Part shown: piece after piece, positions 45,840 through 54,406 of the stretch
Numbering within the stretch: position 1 is the first letter of the stretch
Layout of the letters: the number at the start of each line of letters is the position of its first letter
NCBI GenBank assembly: GCA_902612325.1
Contig: CACMDB010000007.1
Span: forward strand, 1 to 55,009
Direction of reading: 5' to 3'
DNA from: an uncultured Pelagibacteraceae bacterium
GTDB lineage: Bacteria; Pseudomonadota; Alphaproteobacteria; Pelagibacterales; Pelagibacteraceae
DNA length: 55,009 nt
Position numbers and translations under genes: made by a program
The notes under the pieces: model-generated
The model's input: the letters and a program-made list of their open reading frames with translations, nothing else
Databases searched by the model: none
What the model was told of the DNA's origin: nothing

Positions 45840-48005
45840 CTAAAAACTATTACTTAATAATAGATCTGTGCTGTAATTTGGTTTATCAACAAAAAAGTTA
45901 TAGTCAGTAGAAATTTTAAAATCAAAAATGTCAATTTTTTTAGAAAATTTTAAACTAGTATTAATAGTTTCATCCAAATCAAATGAAAATTTCATCTCAT
46001 CTATTGGAACATATCCTAGTGATAAATAAAACTCATCGTAATAACCTCCCCGCGTACCAAATCTCTCAATGTTAACAACTGTCGACCAACCTGTTATCGA
46101 TGTTCTATCAATACCATAACCAATTCTATAATTATATTTGGATCTATTATTTGATTCATATTCATAGATGGTACTTTGATTATTCAAATAATAAAATTCT
46201 GCATTAGATGATGGACTTAAGTCTCCAATAAATTCTAATCTTCCATGGTGATTAATGATTTCCTTATCTTTCTCTCCTTTATGTGTTTTATCAAAGAGTA
46301 CTCCAATAGTGGCTATCGCAGTTTTAATATTTTGATCTTTATAATGTAATGCATCAGCTAGACTACTACCTAAAATTGTTTTTTCATTAAATGGTTTAAG
46401 CTTAGTATATCCAATTTCAAACTTAACACCTGGATTTAAGTTGATATCTTTATTATGCAGTCGTTTCCCAAAATTCATTGACCCAAATATTTGGTGCCCA
46501 TTTCTATTACCCTCTAATTTGTTGCCATTAATAACTCTTCGATGATCAATTTCCAGTAAGCTAAGTCCAATAATACTGTCAGTAAAATAATCATTATCTC
46601 TAATCTTTGTGCGATAAGCAGCCAAACTATAAGTGTTTGTATTTAAATTAGAACCATTGCTTCCAATATCTACATCGTCCTTTCCGAATTGAAAAACATA
46701 TCCGTACATTAAATCTCTATCGTCTTCATCAATTCTGTCAGTACCAAAAGATATTCCATAATTTTGAATATCTCTTGAGGATGTATTGCTTACATTTTTT
46801 TCTCCTATAACAAATCTTCCCTCACTCCAGTCAAACCAATCATTACTTCTATAAGTTTTATCTCTTTCTTTCTTAAAAGCGTCAAACGTGCTAACTAGTT
46901 TTGCAACTTTTTGATTTTGAAAATCAATACTGGCATTTAAGTTTGAGAGGTTGTCTTTATTTTTGTGTCTTCTAAGCCACTCAACTCTATGAAAAATCGG
47001 AAGCGTGTTGTTTCTTATCACACGTTTTGACATTTCTACGTTAGCTTCGATAATTGCTTTTACATCAGCATTAGCAGATGGGTCAGTACAGGCAATGGCC
47101 CCAGCACATTGTAAGTCGTATTCATGAATCTTATCAGTTGTAGCTGAAGTTTCTGCGTCACTTGTAACAAACAATTTTGTAAAGTTTGCAGCAAAAATAA
47201 AACCTCGCATATCATTAACTCTGCTACCTAAATCGAATGTAGAAAAAGTTGAGGATAAAGTTGTGATATCATAAGCAGTGCTCAAGGTATATTTGTTCAT
47301 TCTGGCATTAGTATCTCCAGCTATATAAAGTGCAGTTCCATCTGAATTAAATTGAATATTTCTCATACTAGTATCTGAAGTTACTAATGAGTCAGAAATT
47401 TCTCCTGGTGTTACTCCAGATCTGAGATCCCAAGCGTTTGATAAATCAAATTGTCTTATTTTATCTGTATTCTTTCCACCTACAAACATCCTTGTACCAT
47501 CAGGTTTGAAGGCCAAAGTTCTAAGTTGATTCTCTACATATACTCCAGTTTCATTTACTTCATATATTTTCTCACACACTAATGTTGATGAGTCCCATGC
47601 TGTAGTTAGTTTAAATTGAAAAATAGCAACACCTGGATTTCCACTGAAATCTTTATTGGTAGCTACAAACATTTTTGTACCATCAGGTTTAAATTCTATT
47701 GCATGTGGTAATTTCATATTAGTGCTACATGCTAGCTGCGTTCCATCTCCATCATTAAAAGATCTTGTTGCAGTACTTATATCAAAAGGGGTACTAAGCG
47801 AGTATTGAACTACGTATGCATCTTCACTATCTTTCAGACGACTTGTTATGTACATTATCTTACCATCAGGTTTAAAGTTTATTCCTCTAACACCAGGAGT
47901 ATCGCTTGTAACATCTTTTGTCTGAACAAATGATAATTCACCAAATGAATGTGAACTAAATAAGATTAAGAAAAGTGTCAAAAATAAAAATATTTTTTTT
48001 GTCAT
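45840..48005 (-). CDS. Secreted propeller protein with C-terminal outer-membrane beta-barrel
   Basis: A 721-residue protein with a signal peptide (1-22), then about five propeller-like repeats with the core FKPDGTKMFV (near residues 44, 105, 166, 219 and 271), a short Cys-containing hinge (about 299-306), a helical linker and, from about residue 390, an alternating beta-strand region ending in Phe, as in autotransporter barrels (TNTYSLAAYRTKI and YYDEFYLSLGYVP). I infer a surface-exposed propeller attached to an outer-membrane barrel. No catalytic motif is seen. It is the last gene of the STAS-STAS-kinase-pilin minus-strand operon, 20 bases after the pilin gene. Confidence 0.72.
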   Translation of the reverse strand: MTKKIFLFLTLFLILFSSHSFGELSFVQTKDVTSDTPGVRGINFKPDGKIMYITSRLKDSEDAYVVQYSLSTPFDISTATRSFNDGDGTQLACSTNMKLPHAIEFKPDGTKMFVATNKDFSGNPGVAIFQFKLTTAWDSSTLVCEKIYEVNETGVYVENQLRTLAFKPDGTRMFVGGKNTDKIRQFDLSNAWDLRSGVTPGEISDSLVTSDTSMRNIQFNSDGTALYIAGDTNARMNKYTLSTAYDITTLSSTFSTFDLGSRVNDMRGFIFAANFTKLFVTSDAETSATTDKIHEYDLQCAGAIACTDPSANADVKAIIEANVEMSKRVIRNNTLPIFHRVEWLRRHKNKDNLSNLNASIDFQNQKVAKLVSTFDAFKKERDKTYRSNDWFDWSEGRFVIGEKNVSNTSSRDIQNYGISFGTDRIDEDDRDLMYGYVFQFGKDDVDIGSNGSNLNTNTYSLAAYRTKIRDNDYFTDSIIGLSLLEIDHRRVINGNKLEGNRNGHQIFGSMNFGKRLHNKDINLNPGVKFEIGYTKLKPFNEKTILGSSLADALHYKDQNIKTAIATIGVLFDKTHKGEKDKEIINHHGRLEFIGDLSPSSNAEFYYLNNQSTIYEYESNNRSKYNYRIGYGIDRTSITGWSTVVNIERFGTRGGYYDEFYLSLGYVPIDEMKFSFDLDETINTSLKFSKKIDIFDFKISTDYNFFVDKPNYSTDLLLSNSF

Positions 48006-48025
48006 TTCTTTAAAAAAATTAAGAA

Positions 48026-48526
48026 TTATTGTAATGCCACACTCATACTTAGAATATTTGTGTAATTACCATCACCATCCTTTGTATTACATGGCTTCTT
48101 GAAGCACATTTCTACCGTGGCGTTTTTATTACCTTGAGTATTAATAATTATGTATCCAAGTTGTTTATCTTCATAAGCAGCCCCACCACTTCTAACAGCT
48201 TTAGATGTTGAGCCATCCACTTCACCAAAAGGATTTTTAAAACTATAATCTCTAAAAGCTTCATCAACGTATTGAGCTATAGTTTGTGCTTTTACATCAG
48301 AACATTTGACATTATTTTGATCAAATAAACTTCTGTTTGGATCGACATTGCACATCATAAGTTCATTTGAAATATATTTAGAAGCACTAGCAAAATTTGA
48401 TTTGGCAGTTGCTATTTTAGCTGAAGCTGTATATCCGTTATAAGCAACCACCCCTACTGCTGCAAGAATACCAATGATAGCTACCACAACAAGAAGTTCT
48501 ATTAGTGTGAACCCTTTTTGTTTCAT
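48026..48526 (-). CDS. Type IV pilin (major-type), minus-strand copy
   Basis: A 166-residue prepilin with a five-residue leader and the motif KG|FTLIELLVVVAIIGILAAV (Glu5 present), followed by the same AYNGYT turn as the pilin at 49724. Four cysteines (CNVDP, KCSD, CFKKPC) could make two disulfides. The first 29 mature residues match the 49724 pilin almost exactly in protein but differ at many synonymous codon positions, so the duplication is not recent. It lies 7 bases after the RsbW-like kinase gene and is probably cotranscribed with it, which is unusual for a pilin. Confidence 0.9.
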   Translation of the reverse strand: MKQKGFTLIELLVVVAIIGILAAVGVVAYNGYTASAKIATAKSNFASASKYISNELMMCNVDPNRSLFDQNNVKCSDVKAQTIAQYVDEAFRDYSFKNPFGEVDGSTSKAVRSGGAAYEDKQLGYIIINTQGNKNATVEMCFKKPCNTKDGDGNYTNILSMSVALQ

Positions 48527-48533
48527 AAAAAAC

Positions 48534-48971
48534 TTATAATTTTTTAGTAAGAACTAAATTGTTGATCCAGGGTTTATCACCTTCTTTAAATTTTATCGAA
48601 TCCATTATTTCTTGAATAAAAAAAGTACCAAGCCCACCTGGTTTGACATCATCGATTGCTCTATGTTTAACTTTACTTTCCTCAACTGGTTTTCCTTTAT
48701 CAAAAAAAGCAATTTCAAGTTCTTTACCAGTACAAGTAATTCTTACTGCCATCCTGTCTTGAGTGTCAGGAAAATCTTTGTAAGCATGTTTGACAATGTT
48801 TTGTGCAGCTTCGGCAATCGCCAAAACTAATTCTTCTCTTAAATCTTCATCTATTTTAAATTTTTCGAAAACTTCTCTTGAGAAACTTCTTACATCCTTA
48901 AGACTTGATGATCTGACTAAGAAATCTTTTTTTTCAGATAAATTTGTTGGATCCGCGACTTCAGTATTCAT
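48534..48971 (-). CDS. RsbW/SpoIIAB-like serine kinase (HATPase_c_2), partner-switch protein
   Basis: A 145-residue GHKL ATPase-fold protein. The N box is ELVLAIAEAAQNIVKHAY (Glu, Asn and His in place), the G1 box FFDKGKP and the G2 box PGGLGTFFI. By family, such proteins phosphorylate a STAS antagonist and in the alternative state bind a sigma factor or other target. It lies 9 bases after two STAS genes in the same operon, so the kinase-antagonist pairing is well supported. No sigma gene accompanies it, so the output partner is unknown. Confidence 0.9.
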   Translation of the reverse strand: MNTEVADPTNLSEKKDFLVRSSSLKDVRSFSREVFEKFKIDEDLREELVLAIAEAAQNIVKHAYKDFPDTQDRMAVRITCTGKELEIAFFDKGKPVEESKVKHRAIDDVKPGGLGTFFIQEIMDSIKFKEGDKPWINNLVLTKKL

Positions 48972-48980
48972 TTTGTTGAA

Positions 48981-49280
48981 TTACTCCAAATTTAAAATTT
49001 GCTCTAACTTTGCCATCATTATAACTTTTAAAACTGATTTACTAACATCTTTAACTATAAGCTTAGTTCCCTTCTCTAATGCTTTTTGATGACTTTCAAT
49101 TAAAACCGAAATACCTGATGAGTCCATATACTGAACATTACTTAAATTTAAGTTAACATTTTTACCAGCATCAATTAGAGGAAAAATAACTTCTTTCGCA
49201 CCCTCTGTTTTATCCATATCTATTTCACCATCTAAAAAAACTGTACTCGTGTCACCTTCATCTGTAACTTTATAAGTCAT
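48981..49280 (-). CDS. STAS-domain anti-sigma-factor antagonist, copy B
   Basis: A 99-residue single STAS domain with the phosphoacceptor loop YMDSSGISVLIES (first or second Ser is the usual target) and the opening STVFLDGEIDMDKTEGAKEV. It is clearly paralogous to the adjacent upstream STAS gene, which it overlaps by 4 bp (ATGA). Predicted to be phosphorylated by the RsbW-like kinase and dephosphorylated by the PP2C enzymes of this locus. Confidence 0.9.
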   Translation of the reverse strand: MTYKVTDEGDTSTVFLDGEIDMDKTEGAKEVIFPLIDAGKNVNLNLSNVQYMDSSGISVLIESHQKALEKGTKLIVKDVSKSVLKVIMMAKLEQILNLE

Positions 49281-49561
49281 AAAAATTTCCTTGCCATTGC
49301 TAAAACTTTTTCAACAGGTTGACTTACCTCTTTTAACTCAACCTTTGTATTTTTATCTTTTGCTCTTTTACTACTTTCCACAATTACGGATATTCCAGAG
49401 GAATCCATGTATTGAACATCTTTAAGATTTAAATGCACTACTTTACCAGAGTCAATTAAAGGAAAAATAACTTCCCGAACATCATCTGCAATATCCATGT
49501 CTATTTCACCATTTAAAAAAACTGTGCTGATATTTTCACTATCTGTGACTTTAAATTTCAT
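49277..49561 (-). CDS. STAS-domain anti-sigma-factor antagonist, copy A
   Basis: A 94-residue single STAS domain with STVFLNGEIDMDIADDVREV and the phosphoacceptor loop YMDSSGISVIVES. First gene of the five-gene minus-strand operon (STAS-A, STAS-B, kinase, pilin, propeller-barrel), divergent from the pilin at 49724 across 162 bases. Both STAS copies keep the phosphoacceptor Ser, so both could be switched; two antagonists for one kinase would allow two inputs or two outputs. Confidence 0.9.
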   Translation of the reverse strand: MKFKVTDSENISTVFLNGEIDMDIADDVREVIFPLIDSGKVVHLNLKDVQYMDSSGISVIVESSKRAKDKNTKVELKEVSQPVEKVLAMARKFL

Positions 49562-49616
49562 AATTCACTATATTAAATAAGCTAATAACAAAAAACATCT
49601 TAAAATTAAACCCAAT

Positions 49617-49646
49617 TTGACCTTGATGTTTGATTTTATTGATATT
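49617..49646 (+). promoter_or_regulatory. Candidate pilin promoter in the divergent region
   Basis: TTGACC (49617-49622) and GATATT (49641-49646) are 18 bases apart. The 78-base leader that would follow includes TTTACATCAA, whose ACATCAA (49667-49673) is complementary to TTGATGT (49623-49629). The inverted repeat flanks the -10 region, so it could be an operator. Confidence 0.35.
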
Positions 49647-49723
49647 AAGCGCAATATTTGCAGTTTACATCAACAAAATTTATTATAAGTTTTTAAAATT
49701 AATTAATTAATAAAGAGGAAAAA

Positions 49724-50227
49724 ATGAAAAATAACAAAGGTTTTACATTAATTGAATTATTAGTTGTAGTTGCAATTATTGGTATTCTAGCCGCTGTTGG
49801 AGTGGTTGCTTACAATGGTTACACTAAAAATGCAAAAATTAATGCTGCGAAATCTAATCAAGCTGCAGCAGTAAAATATATCGCTGCTGAATTACAGAAA
49901 TGTAACATGGCTGAGACAAGTGCTATGGACGATAATCTAACATGTTCTGCATTGAATACTGCAGCAAGTAATGCAGGATCAGCTGCAACAGCAGCAGTAG
50001 CCGCATTAGCAGATTTTAAAAATCCTATGGCTAATGCTTGTAAAGCTGTAATCCTATCAACAACAACGGCACAGGCAGCAAATGATTCAGCTACACCACC
50101 TGTACCAGCTTGTGCTAATACGGGAGAGGGATATACAATCATTACTGTTGATGAAGCTAATGACAAGCTTACTCTTAAAACAGCATATGATGGTGGCGAG
50201 GTTGAAAATGAAGTTCTCCTTGACTAG
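49724..50227 (+). CDS. pilA: Type IV major pilin
   Basis: A 167-residue prepilin with a six-residue leader and NKG|FTLIELLVVVAIIGILA, Glu5 present, then a small Ala/Asn-rich globular domain with four cysteines (KCNM, TCSA, ACKA, ACAN). It has the best expression signals of the three pilin genes: AGAGGA ribosome site and a candidate promoter upstream. I therefore take it as the likely major pilin. It is followed 8 bases later by another pilin-like gene and is divergent from the STAS-A gene. Confidence 0.9.
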   Translation: MKNNKGFTLIELLVVVAIIGILAAVGVVAYNGYTKNAKINAAKSNQAAAVKYIAAELQKCNMAETSAMDDNLTCSALNTAASNAGSAATAAVAALADFKNPMANACKAVILSTTTAQAANDSATPPVPACANTGEGYTIITVDEANDKLTLKTAYDGGEVENEVLLD

Positions 50228-50235
50228 CTCATCTA

Positions 50236-50706
50236 TTGAAAAAAAACTTTAATATAAAAATTAAAAGCTCTCTAGGGTTTTCCCTAGTTGAGCTTTTAGT
50301 TGTAGTTGCAATTATAGGAATTATATCTTCTATAGGTGTGTTAACTTATAATGGATATGTTTCAGGGACAAAAGAAAAGTCTATCAAGAATATGATGCAA
50401 CAAGTTTCATTAGCACAAACAGAAGAGCTCTCTAATAGTGGTAATTACTATTTTCATACTCCTGTTGAGACAGACACATGCACACAAAGCGCGGCAAAGA
50501 CTAAAGATATTGAGGTTAACTTATTAGGTAGGAAAGATTACACAATTGAAAATAGTGAAAGCCAAACTGGGAGAGAAGTAGGTTATGAAATGTGTATAGC
50601 GAAAACAGGAACATCCGACTACAATATCAATGCAAAAGAAACAGGGTCTACTTGCATTTTAACATTAAGCCGAGATGGAAACTTCTCTAAATCTTCTGGT
50701 TGTTAA
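50236..50706 (+). CDS. Type IV pilin-like protein, TTG start
   Basis: A 156-residue prepilin-like protein with a longer leader (about 14 residues, Lys-rich) ending SLG|FSLVELLVVVAIIGIISSI (Glu5 present), then a globular domain with four cysteines (DTCTQ, EMCIA, STCIL, SSGC). The only usable start is TTG 50236, with no Shine-Dalgarno sequence and only 8 bases after the pilA stop. Translation is therefore probably coupled to pilA and weaker, which suits a minor subunit. Confidence 0.85.
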   Translation: MKKNFNIKIKSSLGFSLVELLVVVAIIGIISSIGVLTYNGYVSGTKEKSIKNMMQQVSLAQTEELSNSGNYYFHTPVETDTCTQSAAKTKDIEVNLLGRKDYTIENSESQTGREVGYEMCIAKTGTSDYNINAKETGSTCILTLSRDGNFSKSSGC

Positions 50707-50779
50707 AAAAAAGATTTAAAATCAAATTGATCACAAAAGCAATTGATTGTTGATCTTTATTTGTTAGATAATTAAAATT

Positions 50780-52942
50780 ATGAGCAAAGATATGGCTCAA
50801 GAAGTAATAGATATATTAACAAGTAATATTGATACCTTATGGGTCATTGATTGTGCAATATTAGTTTTCATCATGCAGGCAGGTTTTATGTGTATGGAAA
50901 CCGGTTTATCGAGACATAAAAATAGTATTAACGTTGCTTTAAAAAATGCAGCAGACTTTGGTGTCTCTGTTGTTATCTTTTGGATATTTGGCTTTGGCTT
51001 GATGTTTGGTACTTCCTACAATGGATTTTTTGGTACTGATTTATTTTTCTTTAAGACAGATAAAGCTGAGTACATGACATACTTTGTCTTTCAAGCAATG
51101 TTTGTTGCAACAGCTGCAACAATTATTTCTGGTGCAGTTGCTGAAAGAATGAAATTTAATGGCTATCTTATTATGACAGTTTTAGCTACTGGAATAATTT
51201 ATCCAATCGTTGGACACTGGGCCTGGTCTTCAAGTTATCTATCTAAATATGAAGCGGTGGATCAGCTTTTAGCAATAACAGGAACTGTTAAAACTACTGG
51301 TTGGTTATCAGATTTAGGTTTTGTTGATTTTGCTGGCAGCACCATTGTTCACTCCGTTGGTGGATGGATTGCATTAGCAGCAGTGATTATTTTAGGACCA
51401 AGAATTGGAAAATATTCTGAGGCCAATAAAGGAAAATTTACGGGCTCTAGTTTTCCTTTGGCAGTCTTAGGTACACTTATTTTATGGTTTGGTTGGTTTG
51501 GTTTTAATGGAGGAAGTAATGGCGCTATGGATGAAACAGTACCATTGATTTTGATTAACACTTTTTTAGCGGCGGCGTTTGGTTTATTAACTGGATTAAG
51601 TGTTTCTTATTTAAAATTTAAAAAACCCGATCCTTTTTATATTATCTTGGGTCCTTTGGCTGGATTAGTCGCTATTACTGCTGGTTGTAATTCTATGACA
51701 TCAGTCACATCTATTTTTGTTGGAATTATTGGAGCTATAATTGCCATTACTGTAAATGAATTATTGAATAGATTTGAAATTGACGATGTTGTTGGAGCGG
51801 TACCAGTTCATTTAGCGGCGGGTGTTTGGGGAACTTTAGCAGTTGGATTTTTTAGTGATCTAAGCATTTTGGATACAGGGCTAGATAGATTTTCTCAAAT
51901 TAAAATTCAATTGATTGGAGTAATTGCTATTGGTTCATTTACATTTATTTCTTCATTTATAATCTTAAGTCTTTTCAATAAATTTTATCCACTGAGAGTA
52001 AGTCCAGTTCAAGAGGAATTAGGATTAAATATCGCTGAACATAATGCAGTATCCATTGAGCATGATTTAATTACTATTTTAGATAAACAATCAGAGTCTG
52101 GCGATCTCAAAATAAGAGGACCACAAGATCCGTTTACTGCTGGGGGTGTGATTGGTCTTTATTATAACAAGCTTATGAGCAAACTTGAGACAAGCGAGGA
52201 TGAAAAAAATAAGTGGCGAGAAAGAATTTCAAAAGAGGTAAAACTTGCTGTCAAAGTTCAAGAAAATTTTTTACCAAAAAGAAATTTAAAAAACTATCCA
52301 GTACATGGAATTAATATTGCGGCAAGGGAGGTTTCCGGAGATTTTTTTAGTTTTTATCCTCACAATGATAGTATTTATTTTATAATTGCTGATGTAGCTG
52401 GCAAAGGAATTCATGCTGGTATGGTTATGGCAAAAGCATCAACTCTATTTGAGGTTTTAGCCCAATCAAAAGTTGATCCAGATGAAATGGTTTTTCACAT
52501 GAACAACGATTTAAATAATACTAAAACTGCTGGAATGTTTGTAACTTCAATTGTTGGAGAATATAGTTTAATCACAGATGAAATTAGATGGGTTAATGCA
52601 GGTCATCAACCTGCAATTTTAAGAAACGGGCAAGGTCAATATAGTCAGTTTGAAAGTTCAGCTCCACCTCTGGGAGTGATTAAACAAAAAGATAAAAGTG
52701 TTTATAATATTCAAAAAACAAAATTAAATGGTTCAAGGTTTTACGCTTTTACTGATGGTTTATCAGAAAGTTTAAATGATAATGGAGAAGAGATAGGAAT
52801 TGATGGCTCAATCAACATAATCGAACAAAATTATAACAAGGATACTATTAAACAATTAGACAGTATTACGAAAACAGTAATTAGTTCTGGCCAAAATCAA
52901 AAGCTATCTGATGATCTAACTTTAATAAGTATTGGAAAATAA
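50780..52942 (+). CDS. Ammonium transporter fused to PP2C/SpoIIE-type phosphatase
   Basis: A 720-residue fusion. Residues 1-410 are a full Amt channel of about 11 helices with the twin-His pore residues His191 (STIVHSVGG) and His344 (VPVHLAAGVWG), and an Amt-type end LGLNIAEHNA (414-423). A linker (425-480) and signalling helix (VKLAVKVQENFLPK) join it to a PP2C domain (about 505-720) whose metal-binding acids are Asp521 (VSGDFF), Asp538 (IADVAGKG), Asp659 (FTDG) and Asp711/712 (SDDLTL). Predicted role: sense ammonium or its flux and dephosphorylate STAS proteins. It is on the same strand as the two pilin genes, 73 bases downstream, and faces the STAS-kinase operon. Both halves look intact. 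Confidence 0.93.
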   Translation: MSKDMAQEVIDILTSNIDTLWVIDCAILVFIMQAGFMCMETGLSRHKNSINVALKNAADFGVSVVIFWIFGFGLMFGTSYNGFFGTDLFFFKTDKAEYMTYFVFQAMFVATAATIISGAVAERMKFNGYLIMTVLATGIIYPIVGHWAWSSSYLSKYEAVDQLLAITGTVKTTGWLSDLGFVDFAGSTIVHSVGGWIALAAVIILGPRIGKYSEANKGKFTGSSFPLAVLGTLILWFGWFGFNGGSNGAMDETVPLILINTFLAAAFGLLTGLSVSYLKFKKPDPFYIILGPLAGLVAITAGCNSMTSVTSIFVGIIGAIIAITVNELLNRFEIDDVVGAVPVHLAAGVWGTLAVGFFSDLSILDTGLDRFSQIKIQLIGVIAIGSFTFISSFIILSLFNKFYPLRVSPVQEELGLNIAEHNAVSIEHDLITILDKQSESGDLKIRGPQDPFTAGGVIGLYYNKLMSKLETSEDEKNKWRERISKEVKLAVKVQENFLPKRNLKNYPVHGINIAAREVSGDFFSFYPHNDSIYFIIADVAGKGIHAGMVMAKASTLFEVLAQSKVDPDEMVFHMNNDLNNTKTAGMFVTSIVGEYSLITDEIRWVNAGHQPAILRNGQGQYSQFESSAPPLGVIKQKDKSVYNIQKTKLNGSRFYAFTDGLSESLNDNGEEIGIDGSINIIEQNYNKDTIKQLDSITKTVISSGQNQKLSDDLTLISIGK

Positions 52943-53002
52943 GACTTATTTCTAAAATTAATTAATTGAAAAAAACAATATACTTAATATCTTTTCATTT
53001 TT

Positions 53003-54307
53003 ATGTTTTTATATTTCGTAAGGTTTAAATTATTTTTGATGTCAACAATTCTGTTGATTATGACGTCTGCTTTTTCATCAGAAAAAAACATTACATACAT
53101 GCAAATTTTGCAAGATCCTAATAACTTAGATTTAAATTTAAAATATGCTCAACAACAAGGAAAAGTTGGAAACTTTAAACAAACAATCTCAACACTTGAG
53201 AGATTAAATATGCTTTATCCAGATAATGTTGAAATCAAATTATATTTGTTATCTGTTTTAGTCCAAGTTGACTCTCCGGAAAAAGCCAACACTATTATTC
53301 AAGACATGAAATTAAGAAGAGATCTTTCTGCAGAGGATTTAGAAACTTTACAAGAAATTGAAGAAGAATTAAGAGATCGTGAACCAAGTTTGTGGAATTT
53401 AACAGCCGATGTTGGTTTTGGTGCAACGTTTTCCAACAACGTCAATAGTGTATCTAAAACAAGATTAAAATATGACTCAAATTCAATCGCAGCTTTTACA
53501 TCGCCAAAACATGATAGAACTGAAAGTGCCTCGATTGGTATTACAGCAACAAGACCTGTTGGTGAAGAGTCGTCATTATTATTAAATTTTGGTCATACCA
53601 CATCTAATCAATATCAAGAAGCTGATGATGATTTTCAAAGTTATGGTTTAACAATTGGTTTGGATACCACTTTAGGTAATCAAAGTTTAAGTCCATATAT
53701 AATTATGAGTAAAACTGATGCACAGCATGATGCAGACAGTTTTTCATTGATGTTAGGAGTAGGAGGATTTTTTACAGTTGGAGAAAGACATTCCTTTAGT
53801 TATGGGTATTCTTATTCAGACTCTAAGGCAAATCAAAATTCGGAAGACACAACAGCCGATGAAACTAATGCAATAGGACATGGTTATACTTTTGGTTATG
53901 ATTTAATTTTAACTCCAATAATTTCTAGCTCATTAAGTTTAGGTTACAGTGATAGTGATGCAAAAGTTGATGCTGGAAATGATTACGAAACTTATGAATT
54001 TGGTTTGGGTTTAAATTTTGCATTTCCATGGGCTTATATTGCATGGAGTGCCTCAACTAGTTTTAATGATTACAAAGCTGCGGATACTTCAGTCGACTCT
54101 ACAAAGTTAAGATCTGATCACGCAACAACAACAGATTTAATGATCACAAAAGCTATTGGAGATATCTTTCCATTTATTGATCCTAACAGAACATTGTTTA
54201 TCAACCTGTCTTATGAAAAAACTTTCTCAGAGGCAAATATAATGAACTATGACTATTTAGCCGATTCCTTTGCTTTAAGTTTTTCTAAGGGTTTAAAACT
54301 AAATTAA
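53003..54307 (+). CDS. TPR plus beta-barrel outer-membrane protein
   Basis: A 434-residue protein with a signal peptide, an N-terminal helical repeat region (about 30-125) of TPR type (NLKYAQQQGKVGNFKQTIST and so on), and from about residue 135 alternating strands of a beta-barrel (LTADVGFGATFSNNV, LSPYIIMSKTD, HSFSYGYSYSDS), resembling the DUF560/SlAM-like or similar TPR-barrel families. ATG 53003 gives a long pre-signal; ATG 53039 gives a cleaner signal peptide (MSTILLIMTSAFSSE) and is a good alternative. It precedes a FecR-domain gene, a pairing seen in other bacteria. Function is unknown. Confidence 0.72.
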   Translation: MFLYFVRFKLFLMSTILLIMTSAFSSEKNITYMQILQDPNNLDLNLKYAQQQGKVGNFKQTISTLERLNMLYPDNVEIKLYLLSVLVQVDSPEKANTIIQDMKLRRDLSAEDLETLQEIEEELRDREPSLWNLTADVGFGATFSNNVNSVSKTRLKYDSNSIAAFTSPKHDRTESASIGITATRPVGEESSLLLNFGHTTSNQYQEADDDFQSYGLTIGLDTTLGNQSLSPYIIMSKTDAQHDADSFSLMLGVGGFFTVGERHSFSYGYSYSDSKANQNSEDTTADETNAIGHGYTFGYDLILTPIISSSLSLGYSDSDAKVDAGNDYETYEFGLGLNFAFPWAYIAWSASTSFNDYKAADTSVDSTKLRSDHATTTDLMITKAIGDIFPFIDPNRTLFINLSYEKTFSEANIMNYDYLADSFALSFSKGLKLN

Positions 54308-54406
54308 TCAAATTTTTTTCAAATTTCGCTTATTAATTGATTTTTTTGACGTTCAATTTGAGCTTTTAAAGTTTATTTTTTTTTAATTTTTGTTAGTTTT
54401 ACGTTG

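Noticed and set aside
48534..48971. Two-component histidine kinase
   Set aside because: The protein is only the GHKL ATPase domain, without a dimerisation/His-phosphotransfer helix or sensor, and is paired with STAS proteins. It fits RsbW/SpoIIAB instead.
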